DNA of 64,000 bases from Phytophthora hibernalis (Eukaryota; Oomycota; Peronosporomycetes; Peronosporales; Peronosporaceae), in contig JAAKBF010000030.1 of assembly GCA_012656075.1 (NCBI GenBank), positions 372,001 through 436,000 of the forward strand. Reading direction: 5' to 3'. The position numbers and the translations under genes are program-made. The notes under the pieces are model-generated. The model was not told the origin of the DNA and ran no database searches. It saw only the letters and a list, made by a program, of their open reading frames with translations. Below are positions 43,625 to 53,443 of the stretch, piece after piece (the first letter of the stretch is position 1; the number at the start of each line of letters is the position of its first letter).

Positions 43625-44045
43625 CTATGTACGATTCCATGTACACACACAAACCTAATGTAACACACATCAAATTTCCGTAGTTTTAGCCAATGAGGCC
43701 TTCGCTGCGCTCGGCTGAGCGATTTACGACGTACTCCTAAGTACGATTCCGTGTACACCACATCAATGTAATGTAATCCAAACCAAATAACCATCTTTTT
43801 AGCCAATGAGGGCCTTCGCTACGCTCGGCTGTTTGGAAGAACGTTTTTCAGCCAATGAGGGACCGCCTTCGGTGGCAACCAATTTTTGCGAATCCGAGCC
43901 GCCATCGCTATCGCTCGGCAGCGGCGACACACGTGACGGACAGACAGACGGACGGACAGGTTCGTCAACTACTTGTTTATGATAACTATATCCAGTCCGG
44001 AAGGCCAAACCCTCTCACCAGACTATCCCGCCCTCAGCCAATGAT
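43625..44045. repeat. Short tandem duplications carrying CCAAT motifs
   Basis: Two copies of a unit of about 113 bp (from about 43628 and 43742) share TACGATTCC(A/G)TGTACAC and the TTTTAGCCAATGAGG(G)CCTTCGCT(A/G)CGCTCGGCT block. A shorter third copy of the CCAAT part starts at 43847 and a fourth CAGCCAAT at about 44035. No gene lies between them. Confidence 0.75.
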
Positions 44046-44325
44046 AGTGTAACTTTGTCGTTTTGTCCAATCATGCTACGTTAGGGGTAGGGGTATTGTG
44101 TTCCTGCTTATTTCCGGAATTTTCTGGAATTTCCTAAACCTTAGAAATAATCCAGTATACTGCGTCCAAGACAAAACCTGAATTATCGCATAATAACAGT
44201 GTGTATCGGAATTCCTCTTCTAATTGCGGTTGTCTGACTATAGTGCAAGCCACAAAAAGATAAATATAGGCTGCTTCGCTTAGTCAAGGGCCATTGCAAC
44301 TCTAGCTTGGAAGGGGACAGTCACA

Positions 44326-46130
44326 ATGAGGAGAGCTGCGCGGGGCCTTGACACCCCGCAAGGAACTGTTGGGCAGGAGCTGGTAGCTGAGAAGATATTT
44401 GAAGAATTCCTCAGCTCAATAGGATTGTCAAAAGTAGATTTAGATGACATTCATAGTGCTCATAGTGAAGCAGCTAGACTACCACTCAGAACATGTACTC
44501 ACTCCTAACAGCTTTCTCAATCTTTGTTCAGACGAAAAAGAGCAACAAAGGCCGAGCGTCTGATGGTCTGCTAGCCAAAGCTACGGCGCTAGGATATTTT
44601 TCGCAAGTGGTGAACATGCTACGTGAGCGCTATACTACGTCTCAATGACTCGAAAATAATTGCGAAGATTCGTGACAAAATGGCTAGCCACATCGAGGAG
44701 CGCAATCTGCGCGCTAATGTGCAAACCAACGACGCTCCGGGGTGTTCCGTCGACGACATGGCAGCAGTGCATGCTGCACGCATTTGGTCTGCTCATTCTC
44801 TGCTACGACAAACTTGTTCCATCTAGCGCCGCGGTTTGCGGAGTCCGACCTTCCTGGAAACCAGCCATATTCTCAGGAAGAAGCTGTTATGAACTGGGGT
44901 AAGCTAGGGTGACAGCTCTGCACCACCACAGAAACGTGAGCGAAAGCGACCAAATATCGCCAGTTATATTACCGAAGTCATCCGAGATACCTTGAAGTCG
45001 ATGCCTCCTGCTGTAAGGCAGAGCATGACGCCCGGCATGACCAGTCACTCAATACGCCGAGGAGCGGCCGCGTACGCTAACGCGTCGCGGAAGCTAGCTA
45101 TTCAGTGGATATCAACTCGAGGGGCATGGCTGTTGGAGTCTCTAACCAAGGCGTTCGCCTACATAGGGACAACGACAAAAGAGGATCAGAGTGTAGATAA
45201 AGTGTTAGCAGGATATTCAGCACCAGACTTACCCGTTGCAACGCCAACACTCGCCGACCTACAACAGCGTCTTTCCGTGGTGGACTATGGCCAGCTCCTC
45301 ACCCTCCGCGACGAGCTTAACCGACATGTGCTGGGCTTTCAGGACGCTCGCTTCAACGTTGCGATAAATGTTTTTGATGCCACCATGGCCTCGCTGCTGA
45401 TGCATCTCGAAACCGTGCTTGCCGCGACAACAAGCGCGAGCCCAACCCCCGCCTTTGTGTCTCGCTACGCGTATGCTCTGGAGCGCGGAATCGCTGCAAC
45501 TAACGATCGCCTGGGTGCCGGTTTATCCACAGCCACTTGCTGCAAGTGGGGAGCACACCTCAGGTCTCACTGGCAGGCCATGAATCATGCGCAGGTCGGG
45601 GAAGTTGTTGGAGGACGGGATACTCTGCTATTATTAACTCTCGAGAACATATTAAGTCAGTTGGTTAGTATTAACGAGCGGCTTGGTCGCCTCGAGGACA
45701 GGACGTGCAAACTCATCATCGCACATCCACTTCGAGTACGGAGCAAGAGCTTGGTAGCCTTGACCGACTAGCTGCAGCCGACATGCCCCTGGTCCCGGCG
45801 CCTGCAACATCGTCTACGCTGGCGGGGTGCCTGCTCAATTGGTACACAAGCTATATCTGGCAAATGGTTAAAGGAAAGAAGGAGCAGAACAAGCGAGCCG
45901 ATGCAAAAGCTGCAGTGAATATCCTCATGATACTGTACCAGGCGCCGTTCGAAATACCTGTTGAGCCTCCCAAAATCGATGGCACGGTGTACGAAGCCTG
46001 GAAGGGAGTCGTCTTGGGAGCTTGCACTGAAGATGGACAGTACCGCGAACGAGCGGCTCCATTCTTTGACCACACAGAAGGTCACGCGGAAGGCATCGTC
46101 GCTGAGGAAGCGCTGGTGGTTGCTGCAAGT
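44326..46130 (+). pseudogene. Second Crypton-like tyrosine recombinase, frame-broken
   Basis: The N-terminal part is spread over three frames: GLDTPQGTVGQELVAEKIFE (44344), LLAKATALGYFSQVVNMLRE (about 44570) and NLRANVQTNDAPGCSVDDMA (about 44706). The catalytic domain lies in the open frame 44992-45771: GMTSHSIRRGAAAYANASRK with the HxxR box, ISTRGAWLLESLTKAFAYI with a likely nucleophilic Tyr, and a long C-terminal domain. That frame ends ahead of a second one (45705-46130) that continues LGSLDRLAAADMPLVPAPAT and WYTSYIWQMVKGKKEQNKRA; one missing base near 45730 explains the break. The organisation matches the recombinase at 24078-26090, but identity is low, so this is a separate subfamily. 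No termini were found. Confidence 0.75.
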
Positions 46131-46490
46131 GTCGCATCCGGAGGCGTACCACGCGCTTGCTGCGCCAGACCCTCGGCGCGCCACTCTACTTTCTTTACCT
46201 TCAACACGCGCGAGAACTCGTCCATCAGCGACTTGGCCTCCCGCCGGTACTCACGCACAGCCTTCTTCGCTGCATCACAGAAATTGCATTTCCTCTTGGC
46301 GTCGCGCTTGCCCACGACGATACTCTCCCAGTGCATCCCCAACTCTGATACGTGCATGTATTCCGTCGAGGTCGCAGCAAAATCTTCTCCAAGGCGGCAC
46401 TTCCTCGCTCTGAAAGCCAGTGGCTCCGCTTGCGACTCATGCACGCCCCTGTCGCACCTCTGGACAGCATCAGACTTATCATAGGAGTCA
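46080..46490 (-). other. Open frame antisense to the recombinase tail
   Basis: The minus-strand frame reads YMHVSELGMHWESIVVGKRD, KCNFCDAAKKAVREYRREAK and KSLMDEFSRVLKVKKVEWRA, which looks like a real helical protein with one C-x2-C pair. It overlaps the last codons of the recombinase frame on the other strand by about 50 bp. It may be a second gene of the same element or a neighbouring relic. Function unknown. Confidence 0.35.
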
Positions 46491-46792
46491 CGTCGTACAT
46501 CATAACCTGCAGCAGCAAAAGCAGAACACAACACAAGGCAAGACACAACACATAACAGACACAACAGCAAAACACACAATACACAGCTCATACATAATCA
46601 CAAACGCATAAGTTACCATAACAGAGTTTGCCGGTGGTCAGAATTTAAGACGTCGCGTCGTACATCATAACCTGTAGCGGTAAAAGCAAATCACATCACA
46701 AAGCTAGACATCACACAACGGACACAACACCAAATCACACAATACACAGCTCATACATAGCCATATACGCACTAGTTACCATAACAGGGTTT
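46490..46792. repeat. Two tandem copies of a unit of about 170 bp next to a tRNA-like sequence
   Basis: Copies from about 46490 and 46658 share CGTCGTACATCATAACCTG, a CACAACA-rich middle, ATACACAGCTCATACATA and TTACCATAACAG-GTTTGC. The first copy ends at a remnant (about 46627-46650) that resembles the 3' end of the tRNA-like sequence at 46793-46861, so the tRNA was part of the duplicated unit. Confidence 0.8.
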
Positions 46793-46861
46793 GCTGGAGG
46801 CCGGAATTGAACCGGCGACCTGGAAGCCGAGCTTCCCGCTCTTCCACTGAGCTACACCAGC
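46793..46861 (-). tRNA. tRNA-like sequence, probably a pseudogene
   Basis: On the minus strand the 69-nt sequence has a 7-bp acceptor stem with one mismatch, a D arm GCTC-AGTGGAA-GAGC, a perfect T arm GCCGG-TTCAATT-CCGGC, and both internal promoter boxes (TAGCTCAGTGG and GGTTCAATTCC). The anticodon arm is two bases short: GGAAG and CTTCC enclose only five nt (CTCGG), so no normal anticodon with a preceding T can be placed. It could be a damaged glycine- or arginine-type gene or a SINE head. Confidence 0.45.
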
Positions 46862-46869
46862 GTTGCCAA

Positions 46870-47334
46870 CAAACATCACTTACATGGCGGTAGCCGCCGC
46901 TTCCGCACGCCCTGCCTCTGCCGCCGGCCATGCCACCATGCCACCGTTGAGCAGCCGTCCGTCGCGCCACCACCACCGTACGTCGCGCCTCCATCGTCCG
47001 TCGAGCTTCCATCCTGCCGCTGCCAGACGCTGTACCACCACCGTCGCGCCACCACCACCGCTGTCCGGCGAGTCACCACCCACCAGCCACCACAGTCGAG
47101 CTGTCCGTCCCTCCTCCCGCTTTCTGTTTCCACCGGAGAACGCAGAATGAGAGCGATAACGACGAATGGTCGGGAGTGGATTCACATATTTGATAAAGTA
47201 CGATTTTAGCCCTTACCACCGTCGTCCGGAATAAATAATCCCGCGCTGATTGGCGGATTATATTCCGGCGTGGCACTGTGTATCTCTATTGCAGCTGTCC
47301 GGACTGGCGCCCGGAATCTGCCAATTACTGTAGA
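46870..47334. other. GC-rich spacer, no gene supported
   Basis: CCACC- and CGTCG-rich DNA gives long Pro/Ser/His frames on the plus strand and Trp/Gly-rich frames on the minus strand; both look like by-products of composition. The segment ends at the left terminal repeat of the 47335-52556 element. Confidence 0.4.
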
Positions 47335-47891
47335 CAGGGCTGCCGAAAAATAAATTGGTGTGGTAATTATTGCAATAGATGTATCAATAATCTATTGTGA
47401 CGAGTTCAAAGTTTCATATCGATTATTTATTGCCAGGAGGCATCTTCCTGAGTTGTTTGGCATGTTTGGTGTGACAGGGGCGAAGACAGAGCCTTTTTGG
47501 GGGCCCGCCCCCTCAAATTTCTCAAATTTCTCTGATCAACCTGTAGAAAGGAAGATTACTATTAACCATTTTTACGTATGAATGTTACCCCTATTTGAGG
47601 GCCCTTTTTCAAAAGTATAATTATTGATTAAACCTCAAATCCTGTAGTGGGTAAATTTTGGCGCCTTCAGCGACCCGAAAAGTCAAATACCAAAAACGTT
47701 GTGGACGGGGCGCGAGACGCCTTTTTCGTGTTTTAGATTCTAAAAACGCTGCTCTTTTGAATGGTGCTGTCCGTGCGCCTTCAAACACATCGAAACATTG
47801 TCAAACATCAAACACAAGCTGGTTGTTGCAAATATTCCGCGATTTGGCTTCATTCGAAAGTATCACTAAGTATCTGCCTCGTACTTCGAAA

Positions 47892-47912
47892 GTATCACTA
47901 TAATAGTGATAC
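47892..47912. repeat. Perfect 10-bp-arm hairpin after the transposase-like gene
   Basis: GTATCACTAT and ATAGTGATAC flank a single A. The sequence TCGAAAGTATCACTA also occurs once more at about 47856. The position, 35 bp past the minus-strand stop region, would suit a 3'-end structure, but this is speculative. Confidence 0.6.
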
Positions 47913-47945
47913 CTCATTAGACTTCAACGACCTTGCCTTCATCGT

Positions 47946-50071
47946 TCACAGCGGTCTTCTCTGCGATACATGCCGCCGCGCGCTCTCGACGCTTCTTTTG
48001 ATATCGGCAGTCTTCTCCATCATCGCCGCTGTTGGGGTCGCGTAAAGGTCGTTGTTGATGAATTCTTTGGGGACGTAGGGCTTGATCTTGGCGTTCATGT
48101 CGACCATCTTTTCCGGGTTAAGCTCTCTGTCTGTCGCGCTAGGTATGCTTTCCCATAGCGTCTTGAAATCGCTCAGCGTGTGAAGCGGAGCGCTAGAAAC
48201 GGTAACTTTGGTAGGCTCGCTAGTGGGGCGGCGGTGACACTCAACGACGCCGGGATGCTTTATCGGCGTTCGAAAGATCTGGTACTTCTGAATGCCCTTG
48301 ATTTTCTTGTATGTCGGCGTGAGAAAGTCCTTGAAGCGATGTAACGGCTTGTCTTCCATCTCCAAGTTCGTCGTGCGACTGGAACTGTTGGCTGCGGCGA
48401 CGGCATCTGCAAGGGTGGCCATGTTCCAGGCCGAAACGCACGAGATGTGCTGTTTTATGCAGCCGAAGACGCGGTCCACTGCACTCTTTGTGTGTCCTTT
48501 TTGAAAGAACTTTAACTCCGCCTCCTCCACAATGCCGTAATTTACCAATTTTGTTCTGTCCACCCGCGTTGGCCGCCCAGACTGTCAATTTCGCCTATTG
48601 CACGTCCTTTGCGATATTGGCCTCCCACGCCATCTGCAGCATGCCATAGTATTTGAGCTTGTGACCCAACATGCTGCACACCTCGTCCGCTCCTTTCCCA
48701 CCCTTGCGCTCGCCATATAGGTACTGGCGTTGCATTTTGTCGACAGCGGAGTAGACGCCGAAGAGCGAGACGCTCCACAGTGACAGGAAATACCACCCCG
48801 ATGGTGTGTCCGGTGTATGAGGCAGTGTGAGGTTTTGGACAAAGTCCATAATGAGCACTAAGTGCCCCTTGCTCGCCCTCTCGACATCTTGCTTGTACTC
48901 AACCCTATAACAGTATTCAACAGTCAAAAGTGATTAATTATTCAAAATATCACAAAGGACCAGCGAGAATTCAAAACGATCACAATACCTCAATTTTTTG
49001 TCGTCCTCTAGGTGCTCGCCGAACACTTCCGCGCGTTCCCCGTCGGGTGCGTCCGTCATCTGCTGCCGGCAAATGGCGCACTGATCGCACACTTGGTCTC
49101 TGGGTGACCTGATGCTGATGGTGGGGCAGTAGCGCTTTAAAATGCGCAGAAAGTAACTCTCTGATGTCCGGACCGTGGCAAAGAAGTACGTCAAGAACTC
49201 GGCGCGCAGGCCGTCCCACGTGAAGCTCGACGGCAGGAACGTATATCCCTCCGAACTATAGTACCAGCGAATGTGTGTCCCATCCACTTTCTTCATCCGG
49301 ATGCGAACGGGCGCCACCTCTCCCAAAAGAGAAGCTACCCCACGAACCAAGCGACCAGTCGATCAACGTTGATCTCCTTGTGGTTTTGATTCTGCTTACC
49401 GCAGTGGGGCTTTGCAGCGATGCTTTCGTTGCGGACGTGATTCCTGTACACGTGAAGTGTGCGATGACTGACGCCGTAGATCATTTGAAACGCCTCCTTG
49501 CACACAGTGCCGACGTACGGCAGCATATACCGGAAGCGCTCACGCGGACTGGCGGTCTGTATGATTGTTTCGTTTGCTGCTTGACTGACCGCTCGCACGC
49601 TTGTTTTGGAGTTCTTGGCCGGCCGGCCATACTCCGCTGCTGCGGCGCACATCGCAATTGCAGTGAGCAGCGACGTCCGCTGTTCTTCCTTGTACATCGC
49701 TCGCAGCGACGCGACCAGCTGCGTTAGCTGAGCGCGCTTTTCATCAAGGCACTGCTTCCCGCAGCACAACAGTCTCTCAAGCCGCTGAACCTCACTCGTG
49801 AGAGGGCTGTCGTCCCCACCTGCCCAGCCAGCCTAGACAGACAGCGCCCAGCCGAGGAGCCGCTTGTGACATTACCATCGTCGCTGGAGTCGGACGGAAC
49901 TGCGGCGGCTGCTGCAACTTGACCTGTGGTGCCTGTGTCAGTGCCGCTGTCGCTGTCAAGGGCTGAGTCGCCCTCCAACCAGTCCAGATCACTGTAGCTA
50001 GCCATTCGCCAGGTGTCCTTCGGGGTGCGCCCTGTTTTGTTTTGCCGTTTTCTCGAAAGCGCTGAATCCAC
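47946..50071 (-). pseudogene. Transposase-like protein with DNCGGQ/GHTKN-type signature, copy 2
   Basis: The longest copy. From 50005 it reads MASYSDLDWLEGDSALDSDS, an acidic linker, a CCGKQCLDEKRAQLTQLVAS region, then RFRYMLPYVGTVCKEAFQMI (49540-49480), SSEGYTFLPSSFTWDGLRAE (49265-49205), RDQVCDQCAICRQQM (a C-x2-C-x2-C cluster, about 49110-49065) and the catalytic-like core: LVLIMDFVQNLTLPHTPDTP, WYFLSLWSVSLFGVYSA, WAANAGGQNK, FQKGHTKSAVDRVFGCIKQH. AANAGGQ replaces ADNCGGQ, so the central Asp is lost. One base is missing at the runs 49814-49817 and 49338-49341; a stop lies near 48598 and about 25 residues are missing near 48550. The tail ends at 47946. Confidence 0.72.
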
Positions 50072-50593
50072 CCGATTTCACCTCACCCAACCTCAGAGGC
50101 CTCTAGAAAAACCTTAAAAAGGGCTTAATGATACTTTTGAAAAGGGGCCCTCATATACTGTGTCCCCCTCTTTATTTTGGGCTGCCTCCACCCCTGGGTG
50201 TAGCCGTGCCCGATGGAGATTCTTCTGTTCTTGAACAAAAATGCGGGCAAATGAGCACTGGAGTTCACAGTGGACAGGGCAGCACAGTTATCAAATTGGG
50301 AACAATTCCAGCGCACCAATAATCTATTTGCTGTCGCTGGATTTGCAATAATTTATTGCCCTCTATTTCCCTGCAGCATCAATAATTTATCAATAATTTA
50401 TTTCGTCTGCGGTCTCGCACAATAGAGAGGTTTCGCTGTCAAGTTTTCCATTCCCTCAGCCTGATCTATATTGTTACATAAGCTATACATTTAACTGAGC
50501 TCTGTGGGAAATCTCCTGTAGAAAACTGAAATCTGTGGGAGACTTGCCACAGACAATTGGTTGGCAGTCAAGTCTTCAATCACTCTAAACTAT

Positions 50594-51193
50594 ACAGCTA
50601 TATACAACAAATACGAGAGACGAAAAGCGCAGGAACTACTCGGACGAAGAAGACGTGACGCTGCTGCGCCAAGTTCTGAGTGATCGGCCCTTTCAAGCCC
50701 CGCGAGGCAAAATCACCGGCGCGTGGGATGCTCTCGCTGCCAAGCTTGTGGCAGACAACTCGTTTCCACGGGCCAAGTTGAGCGGTAAAAACGCGCAATC
50801 TCGATTTGACAAGCTTGTCAAGATGTGACGACAGGAAAATGAGAGAGCATGGCCGCCTCGGGCGTTTTCGAGGACGAGACCGAGAAGTCTTTGCTGCTCG
50901 ACGAGCTGATCGAGCTCGTCGGCGACCACACTGAGTCGGTGTGCGCTGCGAAGGCCGCAGACACACTCAAGCACCAGCGCGACGAGGAAGCGTCTGCAAC
51001 GGACAGGCGCCTCGCAATGGAGACGTGTGGAGAAGAACAGCTGCGATCACCGCAAGGTAAGCGGCTGAAGCGAGAAGAAATGCTGAAGGACATGCTGCTG
51101 GAGCTGAAGGAGAAGGCTCTGCAAGACAAAAGGAAACCAGGGAGCTTATGGCCGCGCAGCGGGAAGCGGATCGAGTCCACATGCTTGATGTAG
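50594..51193 (+). pseudogene. Harbinger Myb/SANT-like DNA-binding protein
   Basis: The accessory protein of Harbinger elements binds the termini and carries the nuclease to the nucleus. The first frame encodes RNYSDEEDVTLLRQVLSDRP and KLSGKNAQSRFDKLVK, a Myb/SANT-like three-helix domain, and reaches a stop at about 50828. The remainder is open in another frame (50849-51193): MAASGVFEDETEKSLLLDEL, DTLKHQRDEEASATDRRLAM and a Lys/Glu-rich helix to the stop. One stop codon and one frame change between the halves prevent a full reading. It converges on the nuclease gene, as in many members. Confidence 0.75.
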
Positions 51194-51303
51194 TTCAGTC
51201 CATGCCGAAAAGCATTATAGACTTGCTTAGGCTAAGAAGAGGGAATTATATTTATGGAGTTAAGTATTCGTCTAATGGCGGGGGCCTAGTCCAAAGTACT
51301 CAC

Positions 51304-52397
51304 TTATCTGGTTACCACCATAGTAGCAACAATGACAGTTTGCAGAAACATGCTGACTAATACGTACTTGTCCACGGGTGAGAGCCGAATCTTTAGCAAC
51401 TTTTTGTAGTCGACGAACGCAAACTGTGTCTTGAGATCACCGAACTGCCACTCCACAGATTCTCTGACTGAGCTCATCATCTTGTTGAACTTCTTCTCAT
51501 TCGCCGATACTCTAGCGCCCTTGAAGCCCGACACGAGAAACGTCTGGATTCCGTAGGCTGGGTCACCGTAGATAATGTAGCCATTAAACACATTGTGGTG
51601 GTCCGCCATATAATCAGCGAGCTTGCATTCACGAAGCATTGTGATATCATGCCGACGCCCTTCCATCGAGCCCCAGCAATGGATGTCCAATCCGTCAGGC
51701 ACGACAACCGCCTGAAAGTTCATGCAATGCACACGCTTGTGGCCTGAGTAAACTTGCTTCTGCGAGTTTTCTTTCTTGCTCGGCCTGCACACGGGGATCT
51801 TGGTCCCGTCGATAAAGCCAAAACATTTTTCATCGGAGCACCACAGGCATGAACAGCATCACAGTACGTCTGTATTCGATCAGCGCAAATGCGCTTCTGG
51901 AAGTATATGATCTCTTGGTATCTATCATACATATATAATACTACAAGTAGCAGCATAAATATTAGCAAAACACTAGTGAAAATTCAAGCAAGCAAAAGTA
52001 TATATATGTGGCTGAATAGCCTTGAGAGTGCGCTGGGGAAGCGCCCAAATCTCCGCATCATGTCGTAGTTGCGGTTGGGATAGCTGATCCGGGCTAGCAG
52101 GATGCACTCAGCCTCAGTTTTATGAGCCTTGTCGCGCTCAGTGGTGATGACGAATTCGTGGAGTTCGAACAGGCGGGACAGCTCCCATACGTCACGAACA
52201 TCAAAGCGAAACTCCTTCTCAGAGTTTGCGTCAGCCAGGTACGCGATGCTGAAGCGGATGTCGGGGATGATGGGTCGCTCCGGGTGGTCGTAGATGGTCA
52301 GGAAGACGTACAGCTCCTCGCTTTCAAGTCCAATAGGAAGGGAGCACGTCGTCCACTGCTACATTTGCTGAATGATTGGTGTCGAATCGCGTTTTGA
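51304..52397 (-). pseudogene. Harbinger DDE nuclease (DDE_Tnp_4 type), near complete
   Basis: Catalyses excision and integration of the element. The N-terminal part, 52330 to 52020, reads LESEELYVFLTIYDHPERPI, EFVITTERDKAHKTEAECIL and YDMMRRFGRFPSALSRLF, the helix-turn-helix region typical of oomycete Harbingers. Core motifs: FGFIDGTKIPVCRPSKK (first Asp, about 51830-51780), NGYIIYGDPAYGIQTF (second Asp, about 51580) and SSVRESVEWQFGDLKTQF (Glu, about 51470-51420), so the DDE triad is complete. A probable intron lies at about 52005-51935. One base is missing at the A run 51830-51833. It may therefore be functional once errors are excluded. Confidence 0.85.
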
Positions 52398-52557
52398 CGC
52401 AATCAGATTTGACGGGTACGGGTGTGGAAGAAACACAGCTGCGAAATTTCTGCATAAATCCGCCACCTCCGTTCCTTCACCCATAGGCTGTTTGTGGGAA
52501 CAGGAGAAAGGAATAGGCTTTGCGAAACCTCTCTAATGCAATAATCGGCAGCCCTGA

Positions 52558-52623
52558 TTGAAGATTGCCTGAGCATTGCTCAGGCAATCTTCAATAAAAT
52601 TCTTGTGCTGCACAAGAATTTTA
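52558..52623. repeat. Two abutting perfect hairpins
   Basis: 52558-52594 has 18-bp perfect arms (TTGAAGATTGCCTGAGCA) around one T; 52595-52623 has 14-bp perfect arms (TAAAATTCTTGTGC) around one T. They start 2 bp beyond the right end of the 47335-52556 element. Confidence 0.9.
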
Positions 52624-53443
52624 AGCTTTTTAAAATAATTACGAGACGAACAGTGACCACGACGCCCTGCTTATCATGAAGGGCAACTGCGTACAATTCC
52701 CCGCCGTTGCTTGAAGCCATGTACAGGCAACACAGCTCCAATTCCAGGAACAAATACTTCTCTGTGTGTGCAACGTTCACTGACGAGAAGCTCGCTAAGT
52801 TAGCCACTTAAGACTGTCGGCGTGTTTGCTCGCAAGCAGTCGTTTCTTGCACCAATTGGTAGAGCACATCGGGCGTCTATCCGGCCAATTAATACGGCTG
52901 ACCTCACCGGACGTTGGGCGAAGGAGGCTGCACGAATGTTTGTCTATGACATCCAAAAACGTTGGCCAACGAGCTGCAAAACAACAGCATACCAGGGTGA
53001 AGCCTGGGGAGCGTAGTTCGAGAACTTCGATGCGATTTTTTTAGTGTTGGAATGATTGAAGTGGAATTGCATGGATTGAATTACTGATCGACTAGCGAGC
53101 GGAAATGCATACTGAATGACTGATTGCGTGGGAGATGCACGACTCTTGTGTGCGTGCCGAAGGATAGGCTGGCGCCACTTGGCGCGATGTGGTACAGTTT
53201 CATGGGATGTCGATCTTGGTGATGCCGTAGAGCTTGGCATCGACTTGACAGCAGTTCCGGTAGGGTTGCGGGTTAACTGTTTGATCGACAACTTGAAATC
53301 TGTATGAACTTACTTTTATAAATTGTATTGCAAATATTGGTCCAATTTCGAATTATATTGTTTCTGAAAATCCCAATAATCCGTTTTTCTATATTTAGAA
53401 AAACTGATTTTAGTGATACAAGGCCGCGACTTCGCACGGAACA
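52624..53443. other. Spacer with one unassigned minus-strand frame
   Basis: The minus-strand frame 52807 to 52580 reads MANLASFSSVNVAHTEKYLF and then a hydrophobic middle (LELELCCLYMASSNGGELYA); its last 15 codons are made by the hairpins. It could be a short fragment of a host or element gene. The region 52822-53300 has only short frames and no motif. Confidence 0.3.

Larger units (their letters stand above)
50424..52534. mobile_element. PIF/Harbinger element, 2111 bp, complete ends
   Basis: Terminal inverted repeats are the 13-bp AGAGAGGTTTCGC at 50424-50436 and its inverse at 52522-52534. AAT precedes and follows the element (50421-50423 and 52535-52537), a 3-bp target duplication as expected for this superfamily. 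Inside are the two genes that define PIF/Harbinger, a Myb/SANT-like protein and a DDE nuclease, in convergent orientation. It is inserted 20 bp inside the right end of the element at 47335-52556. Confidence 0.93.
47335..52556 (-). mobile_element. DNA transposon with CAGGGCTGCCGA ends, holding a nested Harbinger element
   Basis: The left end (47335-47346) and the right end (52545-52556) are perfect 12-bp inverted repeats, CAGGGCTGCCGA. The 8 bases outside each end, ACTGTAGA and ATTGAAGA, agree at 6 of 8 positions, compatible with an aged 8-bp target duplication. Both ends have AATAATTTATTG-like subterminal words. A further inverted repeat of about 26 bp (47597-47623 and 50126-50152, GAGGGCCC-TTTT-CAAAAGTAT) lies inside. 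Removing the Harbinger insertion (50424-52534) leaves about 3.1 kb that encodes the transposase-like gene at 47946-50071. Confidence 0.7.

Noticed and set aside
46863..47150. Pro/His/Ser-rich protein on the plus strand
   Set aside because: Both strands are open because of CCACC/CGTCG composition; no motif, start context or intron supports a gene.
50818..51180. Ser-rich minus-strand frames
   Set aside because: Shadow of the Harbinger Myb/SANT-like gene on the plus strand.
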